Positions 1 through 6,136 of a DNA stretch of 35,007 nt are shown here, one piece after another (position 1 is the stretch's first letter; each line of letters starts with the position of its first letter). Below the pieces are notes generated by a model. It ran no database searches, was not told the DNA's origin, and saw nothing but the letters and a program-made list of their open reading frames with translations. Position numbers and translations under genes: made by a program. Source of the stretch: a virus; IMG/VR virus record IMGVR_UViG_3300008116_000208, positions 1 through 35,007 of that record; one strand, given 5' to 3'.

Positions 1-255
1 CCAGCATCCACTTCAGCGATTATTAAAAGCATTATTGCTGCTAACACATCTGCTTCAGCAGTTACTTTTAACTTTTCAATAGTAAGCGCAGTAGCAGCTT
101 CTTCCGCTTTAGTTTCAGGGGTAACTATCGCTGCTAACTCAGTTTTAACAATGGATAATCTATCCGTTGTTTTACAAGCTGGGGAATCATTTTTTGCATC
201 AGCTAGTGCTGGAACTTCTATAACTCTTACAGTTTCAGGAGTTGAAATTTCCTAA
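1..255 (+). CDS. Small beta-rich virion/appendage protein, C-terminal part (5' end outside window)
   Basis: The frame is open from the first base and stops at TAA 253-255, giving 84 residues of a truncated protein rich in Ser, Ala, Thr and Val with no charged clusters. It looks like a paralogue of the 111-residue protein at 18426-18761: both have a basic or polar start, a central run of small residues, a 'V-x-L-x-A-G-E/K' segment and a serine-rich stretch ending in G-x-E-I-S. That gene sits between fibre genes, so this one is probably a small fibre-associated or structural protein too. Its exact role is unknown. The stop codon overlaps the next ATG by one base, which implies translational coupling. 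Confidence 0.7.
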   Translation, partial: PASTSAIIKSIIAANTSASAVTFNFSIVSAVAASSALVSGVTIAANSVLTMDNLSVVLQAGESFFASASAGTSITLTVSGVEIS

Positions 256-389
256 TGGCAGTTGTAGTTTATGGGCCTGTTGTTAACGCTGTTAATAACG
301 AAGGTCATCAAGAAATTTTAGTTTCAACAGTTGACCCTATATCAGCAAACGGAAAAAACGGCGACATCTGGATTAAATACACGCCTTAA
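255..389 (+). CDS. 44-residue hypothetical protein
   Basis: ATG 255 shares its A with the stop of the upstream gene (TAATG), the arrangement seen repeatedly in this genome. The product starts MAVVVYGP and contains 'NGKNGDIWIKYTP' at its end. The G-D-I-W-I/V-K/R pattern is typical of small domains carried on aquatic phage fibres (compare G-D-R-W-V-D in the large fibre genes here). It is likely a small appendage protein or an independent version of that fibre domain. There is no signal peptide or membrane segment. A ribosome-binding site, AGGAG, follows for the next gene. Confidence 0.6.
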   Translation: MAVVVYGPVVNAVNNEGHQEILVSTVDPISANGKNGDIWIKYTP

Positions 390-403
390 TAATTAGGAGA
401 ACA

Positions 404-1363
404 ATGCCGGGCTATTTAAAAGACAGTAACTCTTGGAAACAACTAACTAATACTTATGCAAAAGTTGGCGGTTCTTGGAAACAAGGACAACAAGCTTGGG
501 TAAAAGTTGGTGGTTCTTGGAAACAATGGTTTTCATCTGGTATTTCAGATTTATTTAATAGGGTAAACTCTGCTGGAAGCCTAGGTACAGCTCTTTCTGG
601 ACAAGCATGGACTAATCTTCGCGGTGTTTGGAATATTGTTTCAAACCGTGCTCAAAGTTCTTCTGGTGGTTCAAACTATCCAATGGCAACTATTGACCTT
701 GGAACTACTCAAAATACAACTTCTACTGCTTCTATATCTGGAGGTGGAGCAGGAATTGCTTTTTGGGTAACGGATACTAATTCTTGGTGGGTTGCAGCAA
801 CAGATTACAATCTAAGCAATTATGCAGTAAATACTGGATGTTCTACTTGTTGTTCTTGTTGCATGATTTATGATTGCTTTAACGACTGCTGCCCTATTAT
901 TACTTATTGCGTTCCTTCAGGTAGATGTTCAAGTTGGAACTGTAACTGTTCTTCTTGTTGTTCTTTTGCTAATAAAACTGATAGATTTCACTTTTTAAAG
1001 ATATTTAGGTCTGTAGCTGGTTCTATTACTAATCCTGTTACTACTAATTTATTGACTACAACTTTTGATGGACACAACGCGGGGTCATACACGCTAATAG
1101 CTAAAATTAGATTATTTTTAACTAGCACCCTTATTACATTGCGTGGATACAATACCTCTGATACCCAAATTGGTTCAGGAACTACCTTTGCTGTTGCAGA
1201 AGAGAGAATTAATATATGCCAGTCCTGTGAGTTTTTTGTTAAAGCAACACGTCAATGTAAAAAATGTGGTTGCTTTATGGATATGAAAACTAAGCTGTTA
1301 AACGCTGAATGCCCTGTTGGAAAATGGGGTCAAGTATCCGTTTCTATGACAGAGGAGCAATAA
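404..1363 (+). CDS. Tail fibre-like protein with cysteine-rich insert and C-terminal zinc ribbon
   Basis: This 319-residue protein begins at ATG 404 behind an AGGAG site. The N-terminus repeats a 'VGGSWKQ' motif twice (residues 21-27 and 35-41), encoded by a nearly identical 24-base repeat at 461-484 and 503-526. Residues about 70-135 form a beta-rich domain with 'GIAFWVTD' and 'SWWVA', resembling carbohydrate-binding or fibre head domains. Residues 146-186 hold 14 cysteines in 41 positions. Residues about 277-308 carry a CxxC...CxxCxC...C zinc-ribbon pattern ending 'CPVGKW', a module known as a stand-alone protein in many marine phages. I read it as an appendage or receptor-binding protein; the zinc-ribbon fusion is odd. 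The call of fibre is inference from domain style and neighbours. Confidence 0.65.
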   Translation: MPGYLKDSNSWKQLTNTYAKVGGSWKQGQQAWVKVGGSWKQWFSSGISDLFNRVNSAGSLGTALSGQAWTNLRGVWNIVSNRAQSSSGGSNYPMATIDLGTTQNTTSTASISGGGAGIAFWVTDTNSWWVAATDYNLSNYAVNTGCSTCCSCCMIYDCFNDCCPIITYCVPSGRCSSWNCNCSSCCSFANKTDRFHFLKIFRSVAGSITNPVTTNLLTTTFDGHNAGSYTLIAKIRLFLTSTLITLRGYNTSDTQIGSGTTFAVAEERINICQSCEFFVKATRQCKKCGCFMDMKTKLLNAECPVGKWGQVSVSMTEEQ

Positions 1364-1584
1364 TGGCAGAATCTTTAGATAATCTTTTTAGTCAAAAAAT
1401 GCCTTCATCGGAAAACATAGTTGTTGTGATTGTTGATAAGACAGCTAATAAAGTTATTCAAAAAATTAGTGCTCATCCAGATTTTTATGCAAATATGAAA
1501 AAACTACAAGATGGAGAAGCTTTGGTCATTGCAGTAGATGACCCGTACTCTGTTGAAGTAGGATACGACTACATACCAGACTAA
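1363..1584 (+). CDS. 73-residue hypothetical protein
   Basis: ATG 1363 overlaps the TAA of the fibre-like gene by one base, so this start is preferred over an upstream in-frame ATG at 1309 that would run far into the preceding gene. The product is acidic, with a 'NIVVVIVDKTANKVIQKI' beta-hairpin-like start, a short helix and an acidic C-terminus. It has no cysteines, signal peptide or membrane segment. I do not recognise the family. Its position in a coupled operon with the fibre gene suggests an accessory or assembly role, which is inference. Confidence 0.65.
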   Translation: MAESLDNLFSQKMPSSENIVVVIVDKTANKVIQKISAHPDFYANMKKLQDGEALVIAVDDPYSVEVGYDYIPD

Positions 1585-1594
1585 GGAGAACAAA

Positions 1595-1888
1595 ATGGCA
1601 TTTGCAAACCCAACACCACAAGGTGCAAACCCAAAACCACCTCATAAAATTGCTTTTATCATTGATGGTGTAGTGGCTGATACTATTCACGTTCCAGATA
1701 GACTAGCAGCAGTTTTATTAAGCGAACCTAGAATTGTTCGTATTCCAGATGAATTAGAACCTGCAGTAATTCCAGGTTGGAAGTTTAATGATGAAGATGG
1801 GTTTATTGACGATAAAGAGTGGCAATTAAGAAATGAAGAAGCTGTTATGAGAGACCCTAACTTTCCTCGAGAGTCAGACCCAGCTTAA
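1595..1888 (+). CDS. 97-residue hypothetical phage protein
   Basis: The gene starts at ATG 1595 with an AAGGAGA site just upstream. The product opens with a proline- and asparagine-rich stretch ('NPTPQGANPKPP'), followed by 'KIAFIIDGVVADTIHVPDRLAAVLL', a beta-hairpin and helix pattern seen in small phage proteins of unknown role. The C-terminal half is acidic with several aspartate and tryptophan residues ('GWKFNDEDGFIDD'). It is the last plus-strand gene before the convergent minus-strand gene, whose stop lies next to its own; no strong terminator is visible in that junction. The function is unknown. Confidence 0.65.
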   Translation: MAFANPTPQGANPKPPHKIAFIIDGVVADTIHVPDRLAAVLLSEPRIVRIPDELEPAVIPGWKFNDEDGFIDDKEWQLRNEEAVMRDPNFPRESDPA

Positions 1889-2560
1889 TTACTTATAACT
1901 TTTTTTAACCCAAAAGTTTTTTCTGTAATTACCTTTATGGTTATCTCTAGATTGCTTTAGTGCTTTTGCTATTCGTCTAATATTTAAGTGCCAAGTACTA
2001 GTCCATTCTGCTCTTTTAATAGGCAGCACTTGTGCTATCGGAGTGCCTTTAGGAATAGTTCCAATAAAATCACTTTTAAAAAATACTGGTATATTTCCTG
2101 GAGTATTCCATTTATCTGCATCCATAATTCCAGATACTGCCATGAATGGTAAATCAAATCTATTAAACGGATGGGTCACTAATAAGCTCCACCCTCTAGG
2201 TGTTTTATAACCAACTTTAAGATAAATAGCAATTCCCTCATGAGAATACCCAGCAGGAGGAACCATGTATTTTCCAAGTTCTAAAGGTCTAGCATGTAGT
2301 ACTTGGCTATCTTCATCCCATTTAAAATGTTTTACACCGTCTTCATCTACCGATATATGTAGGTCTTGGTCTAACCTAATAATCCAACCGCTTGCCATTG
2401 CATCAAAGTAAGGCATGCAAGACCTTAGCCCTGGAGTCTCTCCATCTGAAAGAGTTAATTCAGATTTCTTATACCATTCTGGGATAAATCTATGGGCTGG
2501 AAGCGGAGATAGCACAGTTCCTACTTCTGGGTAGTGAAAGAAGTGCATTATCTTTTTCAT
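1889..2560 (-). CDS. Conserved aquatic-phage protein of unknown function (DUF6065-like)
   Basis: This is a 223-residue cytoplasmic-looking protein with no signal or membrane segment. It shows the pattern of a family common in cyanophages and other marine phages: 'IPEWYK' near the start, a 'C-M-P-Y-F-D-A-M-A-S-G' segment, a Pro-Pro-Gly-Tyr-Ser turn, a 'PFMAVSGIMDAD' strand and 'IPKGTPIAQVLPIKR' before the C-terminus. I match these by memory to DUF6065, so the family name is tentative. The C-terminal 30 residues are basic. The start at 2560 has no Shine-Dalgarno sequence. Instead TACGAT lies six bases before the ATG, which suggests a leaderless transcript. It is transcribed divergently from the 2628 gene. 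Confidence 0.7.
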   Translation of the reverse strand: MKKIMHFFHYPEVGTVLSPLPAHRFIPEWYKKSELTLSDGETPGLRSCMPYFDAMASGWIIRLDQDLHISVDEDGVKHFKWDEDSQVLHARPLELGKYMVPPAGYSHEGIAIYLKVGYKTPRGWSLLVTHPFNRFDLPFMAVSGIMDADKWNTPGNIPVFFKSDFIGTIPKGTPIAQVLPIKRAEWTSTWHLNIRRIAKALKQSRDNHKGNYRKNFWVKKSYK

Positions 2561-2627
2561 AACCCCATCGTAGCAGTAAGTTTGTGTTGGGCGTGAAAAC
2601 GGCTGTTAATCTAATTAGAATTGACCT
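2561..2627. promoter_or_regulatory. Divergent promoter region, both transcripts probably leaderless
   Basis: This 67-base gap separates two divergent starts. On the minus strand, TACGAT (2572-2567) is followed by six bases and the ATG at 2560. On the plus strand, TAGAAT (2616-2621) is followed by six bases and the ATG at 2628. Both boxes fit the actinobacterial -10 consensus TANNNT, and neither start has a Shine-Dalgarno sequence. I found no convincing -35 boxes at 16-19 bases, which is common for actinobacterial promoters. Confidence 0.55.
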
Positions 2628-2903
2628 ATGGCGAAATCTGAAGCATGGCAACGCAAGGCGGGTAAAAACCCCAAAGGCGGCCTTAATGAAAAGGGACGTA
2701 AGTCCTACGAAAAAGCTAATCCAGGTAGTAACCTTAAACCACCGGTAAAGCGTGAGCAGGCGAAAAAATCGTCTAAGTCCGCCGCCCGGAGAAAGTCTTT
2801 CTGTGCTCGCATGGAAGGTATGAAAAAGAAAAATACGTCTTCTAAAACCGCTAACAATCCGAATAGCCGAATAAACAAGTCCCTACGCGCATGGGACTGT
2901 TAA
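2628..2903 (+). CDS. Small basic DUF6321-like protein
   Basis: The 91-residue product is strongly basic. It has the signature of a family widespread in marine phages: 'AWQRKAGKNPKGGLNEKGRKSY' split over the first 30 residues, 'LKPPVKREQAKKS', 'KSAARRKSFCARMEGMKK' and a C-terminal 'SLRAWDC'. I recognise this as DUF6321 (from memory). The alternation of Lys/Arg, Gly and Ser without a hydrophobic core suggests a nucleic-acid-binding or largely disordered protein; the function is unknown. The start has no Shine-Dalgarno but carries TAGAAT six bases upstream. The GC content of this gene looks higher than that of its neighbours. Confidence 0.8.
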   Translation: MAKSEAWQRKAGKNPKGGLNEKGRKSYEKANPGSNLKPPVKREQAKKSSKSAARRKSFCARMEGMKKKNTSSKTANNPNSRINKSLRAWDC

Positions 2904-2928
2904 CCAAACTCTAGAGAATAGGTAAAAC

Positions 2929-4179
2929 ATGGCAGTAAATAACAACGGGAATTTATTAGATTCCTCAAGCAATGTTGCCGTTGATTTTGTATGGGGTAAC
3001 GTTCCTATGCAACCAAACGATGACCGTGCTGCTTCAATTAGCAACTTCGGTGGAACTACTGGTTCTGACGAAATTCAATATCAAACAGCAGTAGTAACTG
3101 CAGCTTCAGCAACTGCTGGAACCGTAACTTATACTGCAACAAATACATTCATTGCTGGACAGACTGTAACAATTACAGGTTTATCAACATCTGCATTTAA
3201 CTTAACAAACGTATTAATTGCAACAGCTTCTTCAAGCCAATTCACTGTTACAAACGCAGCCACAGGCACAGCAGTAACTGGTGCAACAGCACAAGCAAAA
3301 GTAGTTATTAGCTCACTTCCTGGTGTTGGTGCAGATTATGCATGGGCAGCAACTACACAAGTTGCAAGTGGACGTCTAAACGTAGTAACCCCTGCATTTA
3401 ACAATCACAATATCGCAGAAGGTGAATGGGCAAGTTTCCCATCTTACACAGCAGCAACCGGTAACTACATTGTTACAGCTGCAAGTGGAAATGGAACAAC
3501 TGTTACATACACCGCACAAAATAAATTAGCAGCAGGAGACACTGTAAATATTACAGGTCTTGTAACTTCTGCATTTAACTTGTCATCAGCAACAGTAGCA
3601 ACTGCAAATGCAACTAGATTTACAGTTACAAGTGCAGTAGGAAACGGCGTATCAATCACTGGTCAATACGGCAAAGTTGAATCTACAACAGCAGCCGCTT
3701 CAGGTGATGGTGCATTTGTTTCAGGAACTGCATACATCGTAGTACCTAGCGTACTTGGTGAAACAACAGCAAATGCTCTTGATGAACTTTTGGATGCTGG
3801 TTACGAATTAGCTAACATTACAAATACCACCGGAGTTACAAATACAGCTACACAGCCAACTCAGATTAACGTTACAACCACAACTGCCGCAACTGTAACC
3901 GTCTCTGGCGGAACAAGCACATGGCCAGTAGGTACAAAGGTTACTATTGCAGCTGGTACAGGTATCCCAGCAGCACTTGTTGGTACTTGGTCTGTAACTG
4001 GTGGTTCAGGAAGCACACTTGTTATTGCAGGTACAGGATGGACAGTTGCCGACACAGGCGCTATCACACCTGGAAATCGTTTAACTGGTGCATCTGGAAC
4101 AGTCAAAACCCAAAGCACAGCAGCAGCCGCAGCAAGCATTGCTACAACTGCCACGATTACAATCACCTCTTGGGCCTAA
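2929..4179 (+). CDS. Modular virion protein with a PASTA-like domain
   Basis: This 416-residue Thr/Ala/Ser/Val-rich protein lacks cysteine and has the composition of a secreted or virion beta protein. An N-terminal 40 residues ('DFVWGNVPMQPND') are followed by two copies of a roughly 60-residue module with the pattern 'V-T-Y-T-A-x-N...V-x-I-T-G-L...F-N-L' and ending in F-T-V (about nt 3115-3300 and 3490-3670). The same module occurs in the 1372-residue protein at 26000. At about nt 3735-3835 lies 'VVPSVLGETTANALDELLDAGYE', the PASTA consensus. A further beta-rich region closes the protein. PASTA domains bind cell-wall peptidoglycan in other proteins, so a surface-binding head fibre or decoration protein is plausible. 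It ends just before a strong terminator. Confidence 0.7.
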   Translation: MAVNNNGNLLDSSSNVAVDFVWGNVPMQPNDDRAASISNFGGTTGSDEIQYQTAVVTAASATAGTVTYTATNTFIAGQTVTITGLSTSAFNLTNVLIATASSSQFTVTNAATGTAVTGATAQAKVVISSLPGVGADYAWAATTQVASGRLNVVTPAFNNHNIAEGEWASFPSYTAATGNYIVTAASGNGTTVTYTAQNKLAAGDTVNITGLVTSAFNLSSATVATANATRFTVTSAVGNGVSITGQYGKVESTTAAASGDGAFVSGTAYIVVPSVLGETTANALDELLDAGYELANITNTTGVTNTATQPTQINVTTTTAATVTVSGGTSTWPVGTKVTIAAGTGIPAALVGTWSVTGGSGSTLVIAGTGWTVADTGAITPGNRLTGASGTVKTQSTAAAAASIATTATITITSWA

Positions 4180-4188
4180 TAACCCAAA

Positions 4189-4225
4189 TAAAAAAGCCCC
4201 TGGTTATCCAGGGGCTTTCTTTTTT
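4189..4225. terminator. Bidirectional rho-independent terminator
   Basis: An 11-bp stem (4193-4203 with 4208-4218) with core AGCCCCTGG and a TTAT loop has an A-run on the left and a T-run on the right. It therefore ends transcription from both the 2929-4179 gene and the convergent minus-strand WhiB gene, whose stop codon region it touches. Confidence 0.9.
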
Positions 4226-4514
4226 AACGTTTAGAAGTTCGTCTTTGTCTTCGTATAACTACTCGGTCGTGTTCTGTGGTACCAGCCCATACTCCCATTA
4301 TTAATGGAGTTGTTAGTGCATATTCAAGACAGTGAGATTTGAATTCACAGGATTTACAAATTTTTCTAGTATATTTAATATTTATTGCGCCTTCCGCTGC
4401 ATTGTTTGGAAAAAACAAATCAGGGTCTGTTTGGGCACATGGTTGTGACCCATCAAAAAAAGGTGCTTTAAATTTATCAATACCAGTGTTTTCGCTCCCA
4501 GTGACTCCATGCAT
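4224..4514 (-). CDS. WhiB-family transcriptional regulator
   Basis: The 96-residue product matches WhiB-like proteins, which coordinate a 4Fe-4S cluster and bind the housekeeping sigma factor. It has Cys26 in 'PCAQTDPDLFFP', Cys53 and Cys56 in 'KICKSC', and Cys62 in 'HCLEYAL'. The diagnostic turn follows as 'GVWAGTTEHDR' (residues 74-84), then a basic tail 'IRRQRRTSKR' that would contact DNA. All four cluster cysteines are present. Phage WhiB proteins can repress host whiB genes or phage promoters. The ATG at 4514 has GGGAG eight bases upstream and lies inside the end of the lysozyme gene, so the two are translationally linked. The family is restricted to Actinobacteria and their phages, which identifies the host phylum. 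Confidence 0.93.
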   Translation of the reverse strand: MHGVTGSENTGIDKFKAPFFDGSQPCAQTDPDLFFPNNAAEGAINIKYTRKICKSCEFKSHCLEYALTTPLIMGVWAGTTEHDRVVIRRQRRTSKR

Positions 4515-4992
4515 TACATGCGCTCCCGTATCTTTTATCGATATAAGCTAGTCCGGCTATTATTTGTTCTTTGGCATCAGAAGTCTTTTTAAATCCGTAA
4601 GCTTCCCAAGTTGAATCTAAAAACTGTGGGATACCATAAGCTGTTGAATTTTTATTCTGAGCTTTAGGATTAAAACGACTTTCTTTGTTCCATACATTAC
4701 GCAAACATTTCCATTCTTGCAAGTCCCAACCTTCTGCATGAACCATTAAAAACGCTAAAGCTTCTGCATCAAAGAATTTTGCATATGGGCTAATGATTGC
4801 TTCTCTTGCATCTGTTCTACTTACAGAAACTGTAACACGAGTTAATTTAACTGTTGTTTTAGGTTCTGTTGTAGCCGCCATAGTTACAGATTTAGGTTCT
4901 GTTGGCGGAGATGCTATTGCCGGTGTAACTATAAATGCAGCTACTACCAACAATGACACACATGAGTGTGTTATCTTTCTGATATTAAGCAA
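4477..4992 (-). CDS. Secreted lysozyme-like / lytic transglycosylase protein
   Basis: A TTG start at 4992 with GAGAGGAG upstream gives 171 residues. Residues 1-28 are a signal peptide (basic start, hydrophobic core 'VSLLVVAAFIVTPAIA', cleavage near A-S). A Thr/Val-rich linker follows to about residue 70. The C-terminal domain carries 'NVWNKESRFNP' with probable catalytic Glu104, then 'STAYGIPQFLDSTW', 'AGLAYIDKRYGS' and 'AWSHWERKHWY', the pattern of actinobacterial transglycosylase/lysozyme-fold proteins. Cys96 and Cys159 could form a disulfide. It would cut the glycan strands of peptidoglycan outside the membrane. It is on the opposite strand from the M23 endolysin and is co-transcribed with WhiB, so it may act at another stage or resemble a host Rpf/SLT protein acquired by transfer. 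Confidence 0.8.
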   Translation of the reverse strand: MLNIRKITHSCVSLLVVAAFIVTPAIASPPTEPKSVTMAATTEPKTTVKLTRVTVSVSRTDAREAIISPYAKFFDAEALAFLMVHAEGWDLQEWKCLRNVWNKESRFNPKAQNKNSTAYGIPQFLDSTWEAYGFKKTSDAKEQIIAGLAYIDKRYGSACNAWSHWERKHWY

Positions 4993-5175
4993 TATTCTTG
5001 CTCCTCTCAGGTATATCTAGCCAATCAAACTTTCGTACTCAAGTCAAGGCGAACTAAAAGTATTGTTTTTAGAGTGACAGGTGTTACTAAAGTAATGTAT
5101 AAATAAGTAAATACACGTGACATTACACGGAAAACAAACTGTTTAGTTAAAACTACAAACAGAAATGAATATTTT

Positions 5176-5409
5176 ATGTCTCTCATGGATTGGGCAGCTA
5201 CCTTATCCGGCTTCGCAGCCTTTTTAGGAACCATCGTTTTATCAGTACGATGGATTGTTAAATCATACTTAATAGAATTAAAACCCAATGGCGGGGGTTC
5301 AATAAAAGATGCCGTCAATGATATTAAGCGCGAAATGGTAGAGGTTCGCGTATCTCTAGCCCGCTTAGAGGGCAAGTTTCATCAGCATGTTGAGGAAACA
5401 AAAGACTAA
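5176..5409 (+). CDS. Small membrane protein, holin-like or lysis-associated (DUF2746-like)
   Basis: The 77-residue product has one N-terminal transmembrane helix ('WAATLSGFAAFLGTIVLSV', residues 5-23) and a 'KSYLIELKPNGGGS' linker. A charged amphipathic helix ('NDIKREMVEVRVSLARLEGKFHQHVEE') suited to coiled-coil formation follows. This layout matches the small membrane proteins found beside endolysins in actinobacteriophages and sometimes annotated as holins (DUF2746-like; from memory). ATG 5176 and ATG 5185 are both possible starts and neither has a clear Shine-Dalgarno. The 183-base gap before it, between divergent genes, must hold promoters, but I cannot place them with confidence. Confidence 0.75.
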   Translation: MSLMDWAATLSGFAAFLGTIVLSVRWIVKSYLIELKPNGGGSIKDAVNDIKREMVEVRVSLARLEGKFHQHVEETKD

Positions 5410-5419
5410 TTTAGGCTGA
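5410..5419 (+). promoter_or_regulatory. Recurring intergenic motif TTTAGGCTGA, copy 1
   Basis: TTTAGGCTGA lies directly after the stop of the membrane-protein gene and 71 bases before the holin-like start. The same decamer occurs at 12799-12808 before the scaffold gene. A one-base variant occurs at 10154-10163 before the 10229 gene. This suggests a shared upstream element for a set of phage genes; its role is unknown. Confidence 0.35.
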
Positions 5420-5489
5420 CGCTCCTAACTTTCTTGGGGCAGACTTTATAGAGCCGGTAAAAACGGCACAACCTCTAGAAGGAAGAAAT

Positions 5490-5752
5490 ATGTCAAAATC
5501 TATGAAAGCAGCAGTAGCCTCATACGCACGTTCTTTTGCAGCCGCAGCTCTTGCTGCATTTTTAGCAACTGGTGGAGATATTGCATCTCTAAACGCCGAT
5601 TCACTTAAAATGATTCAACTGGTGGAGATATTGCATCTCTAAACGCCGATTCACTTAAAATGATTTTAAGTGCTGGTGTAGCAGCAGTACTTCCAGTAGC
5701 AATGCGTGCTTTGAATCCAAATGATAAAGCATTCGGTAAGGGTGCTAAGTAA
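5490..5752 (+). pseudogene. Holin-like small membrane protein gene, frameshifted by a 50-bp duplication
   Basis: From ATG 5490 (GGAAG site upstream) the frame reads 'MSKSMKAAVASYARSFAAAAL', then hits TAA at 5640-5642 after 50 residues. The cause is an exact 50-bp tandem duplication (5566-5615 and 5616-5665). Removing one copy restores a 70-residue protein that continues 'KMILSAGVAAVLPVAMRAL' and ends 'FGKGAK' at TAA 5750-5752. The restored protein has two short hydrophobic segments and charged ends, as in class II/r1t-like phage holins, and sits between a membrane protein and the endolysin. Either the gene is truly broken, the 50-residue product is used, or the duplication is an assembly artefact. 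Confidence 0.75.
5566..5665 (+). repeat. Exact 50-bp tandem direct duplication
   Basis: The unit beginning CAACTGGTGGAGATATTGCA and ending TAAAATGATT occurs twice back to back with no mismatch. Flanking bases differ (G before copy 1 and T before copy 2; C after copy 1 and T after copy 2), so the unit is exactly 50 bases. It is not a multiple of three and breaks the holin-like gene. Confidence 0.98.
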
Positions 5753-5755
5753 ACC

Positions 5756-6136
5756 TTGTACATTCAATGGAAAGACGATAAAAACAAACAGTCTTTTAAA
5801 CCAAATGTTTGGACACCTATGGTGCTCAACGGTAAAGACGCTATTGACCCTACAGAAGAAGGTCATTGTTTTTGGGAAGCACAATTACATTTGACTCTAC
5901 CTAAAACTGGTAGACCAACATATGTAAAAATGAATTACTCAAGAGACTATAAAGGCAAGAACGACACTACTGGTACTAATACTTACGCTGTACCCGAAGA
6001 TGTCACTTCTGTGCAGTTTACGTTATTTTGGTATTTCAACGCTAAACCAGGAACACCTATTTCTTGTATGGTTTATCACAACGGAAAATCAGATATTGTT
6101 TCTGAAATTAGACAATTCAAAGGACTGATTCATTAA
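5756..6136 (+). CDS. 126-residue beta-rich protein of unknown function in the lysis region
   Basis: The likely start is TTG 5756, four bases after the restored stop of the holin-like gene. No in-frame ATG comes earlier than residue 22, and the sequence before it ('MYIQWKDDKNKQSF') looks coding. The protein is rich in Tyr, Trp, Phe and Thr and predicts as beta strands ('PTYVKMNYSRDY', 'TSVQFTLFWYFNAKPGTP', 'ISCMVYHNGK'). This suits a jelly-roll or carbohydrate-binding fold, with no signal peptide. Its last base overlaps the ATG of the M23 endolysin gene. A role as a cell-wall-binding partner of the endolysin is possible, but this is inference from position. Confidence 0.6.
   Translation: MYIQWKDDKNKQSFKPNVWTPMVLNGKDAIDPTEEGHCFWEAQLHLTLPKTGRPTYVKMNYSRDYKGKNDTTGTNTYAVPEDVTSVQFTLFWYFNAKPGTPISCMVYHNGKSDIVSEIRQFKGLIH

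Noticed and set aside
2581-2615. TTGGGC as a -35 box for the 2628 gene, with a similar TTGGGT at 32381
   Set aside because: Spacers of 22-23 bases to the -10 boxes are too long, and TTGGGT lies in coding DNA; probably chance.
3465-4166. Minus-strand frames opposite the PASTA-containing gene
   Set aside because: Hydrophobic Val/Ala-rich strings arise as the complement of Thr/Ala codons; no start signals or domain patterns.
4339-4551. Plus-strand 70-residue frame over the WhiB/lysozyme overlap
   Set aside because: It is antisense to two well-supported genes and shows no recognisable family.
5025-5375. Minus-strand 116-residue frame opposite the holin-like membrane protein
   Set aside because: The plus-strand frame has a clear membrane helix and amphipathic helix and fits the lysis region; the minus frame lacks recognisable features and crosses the divergent regulatory gap.
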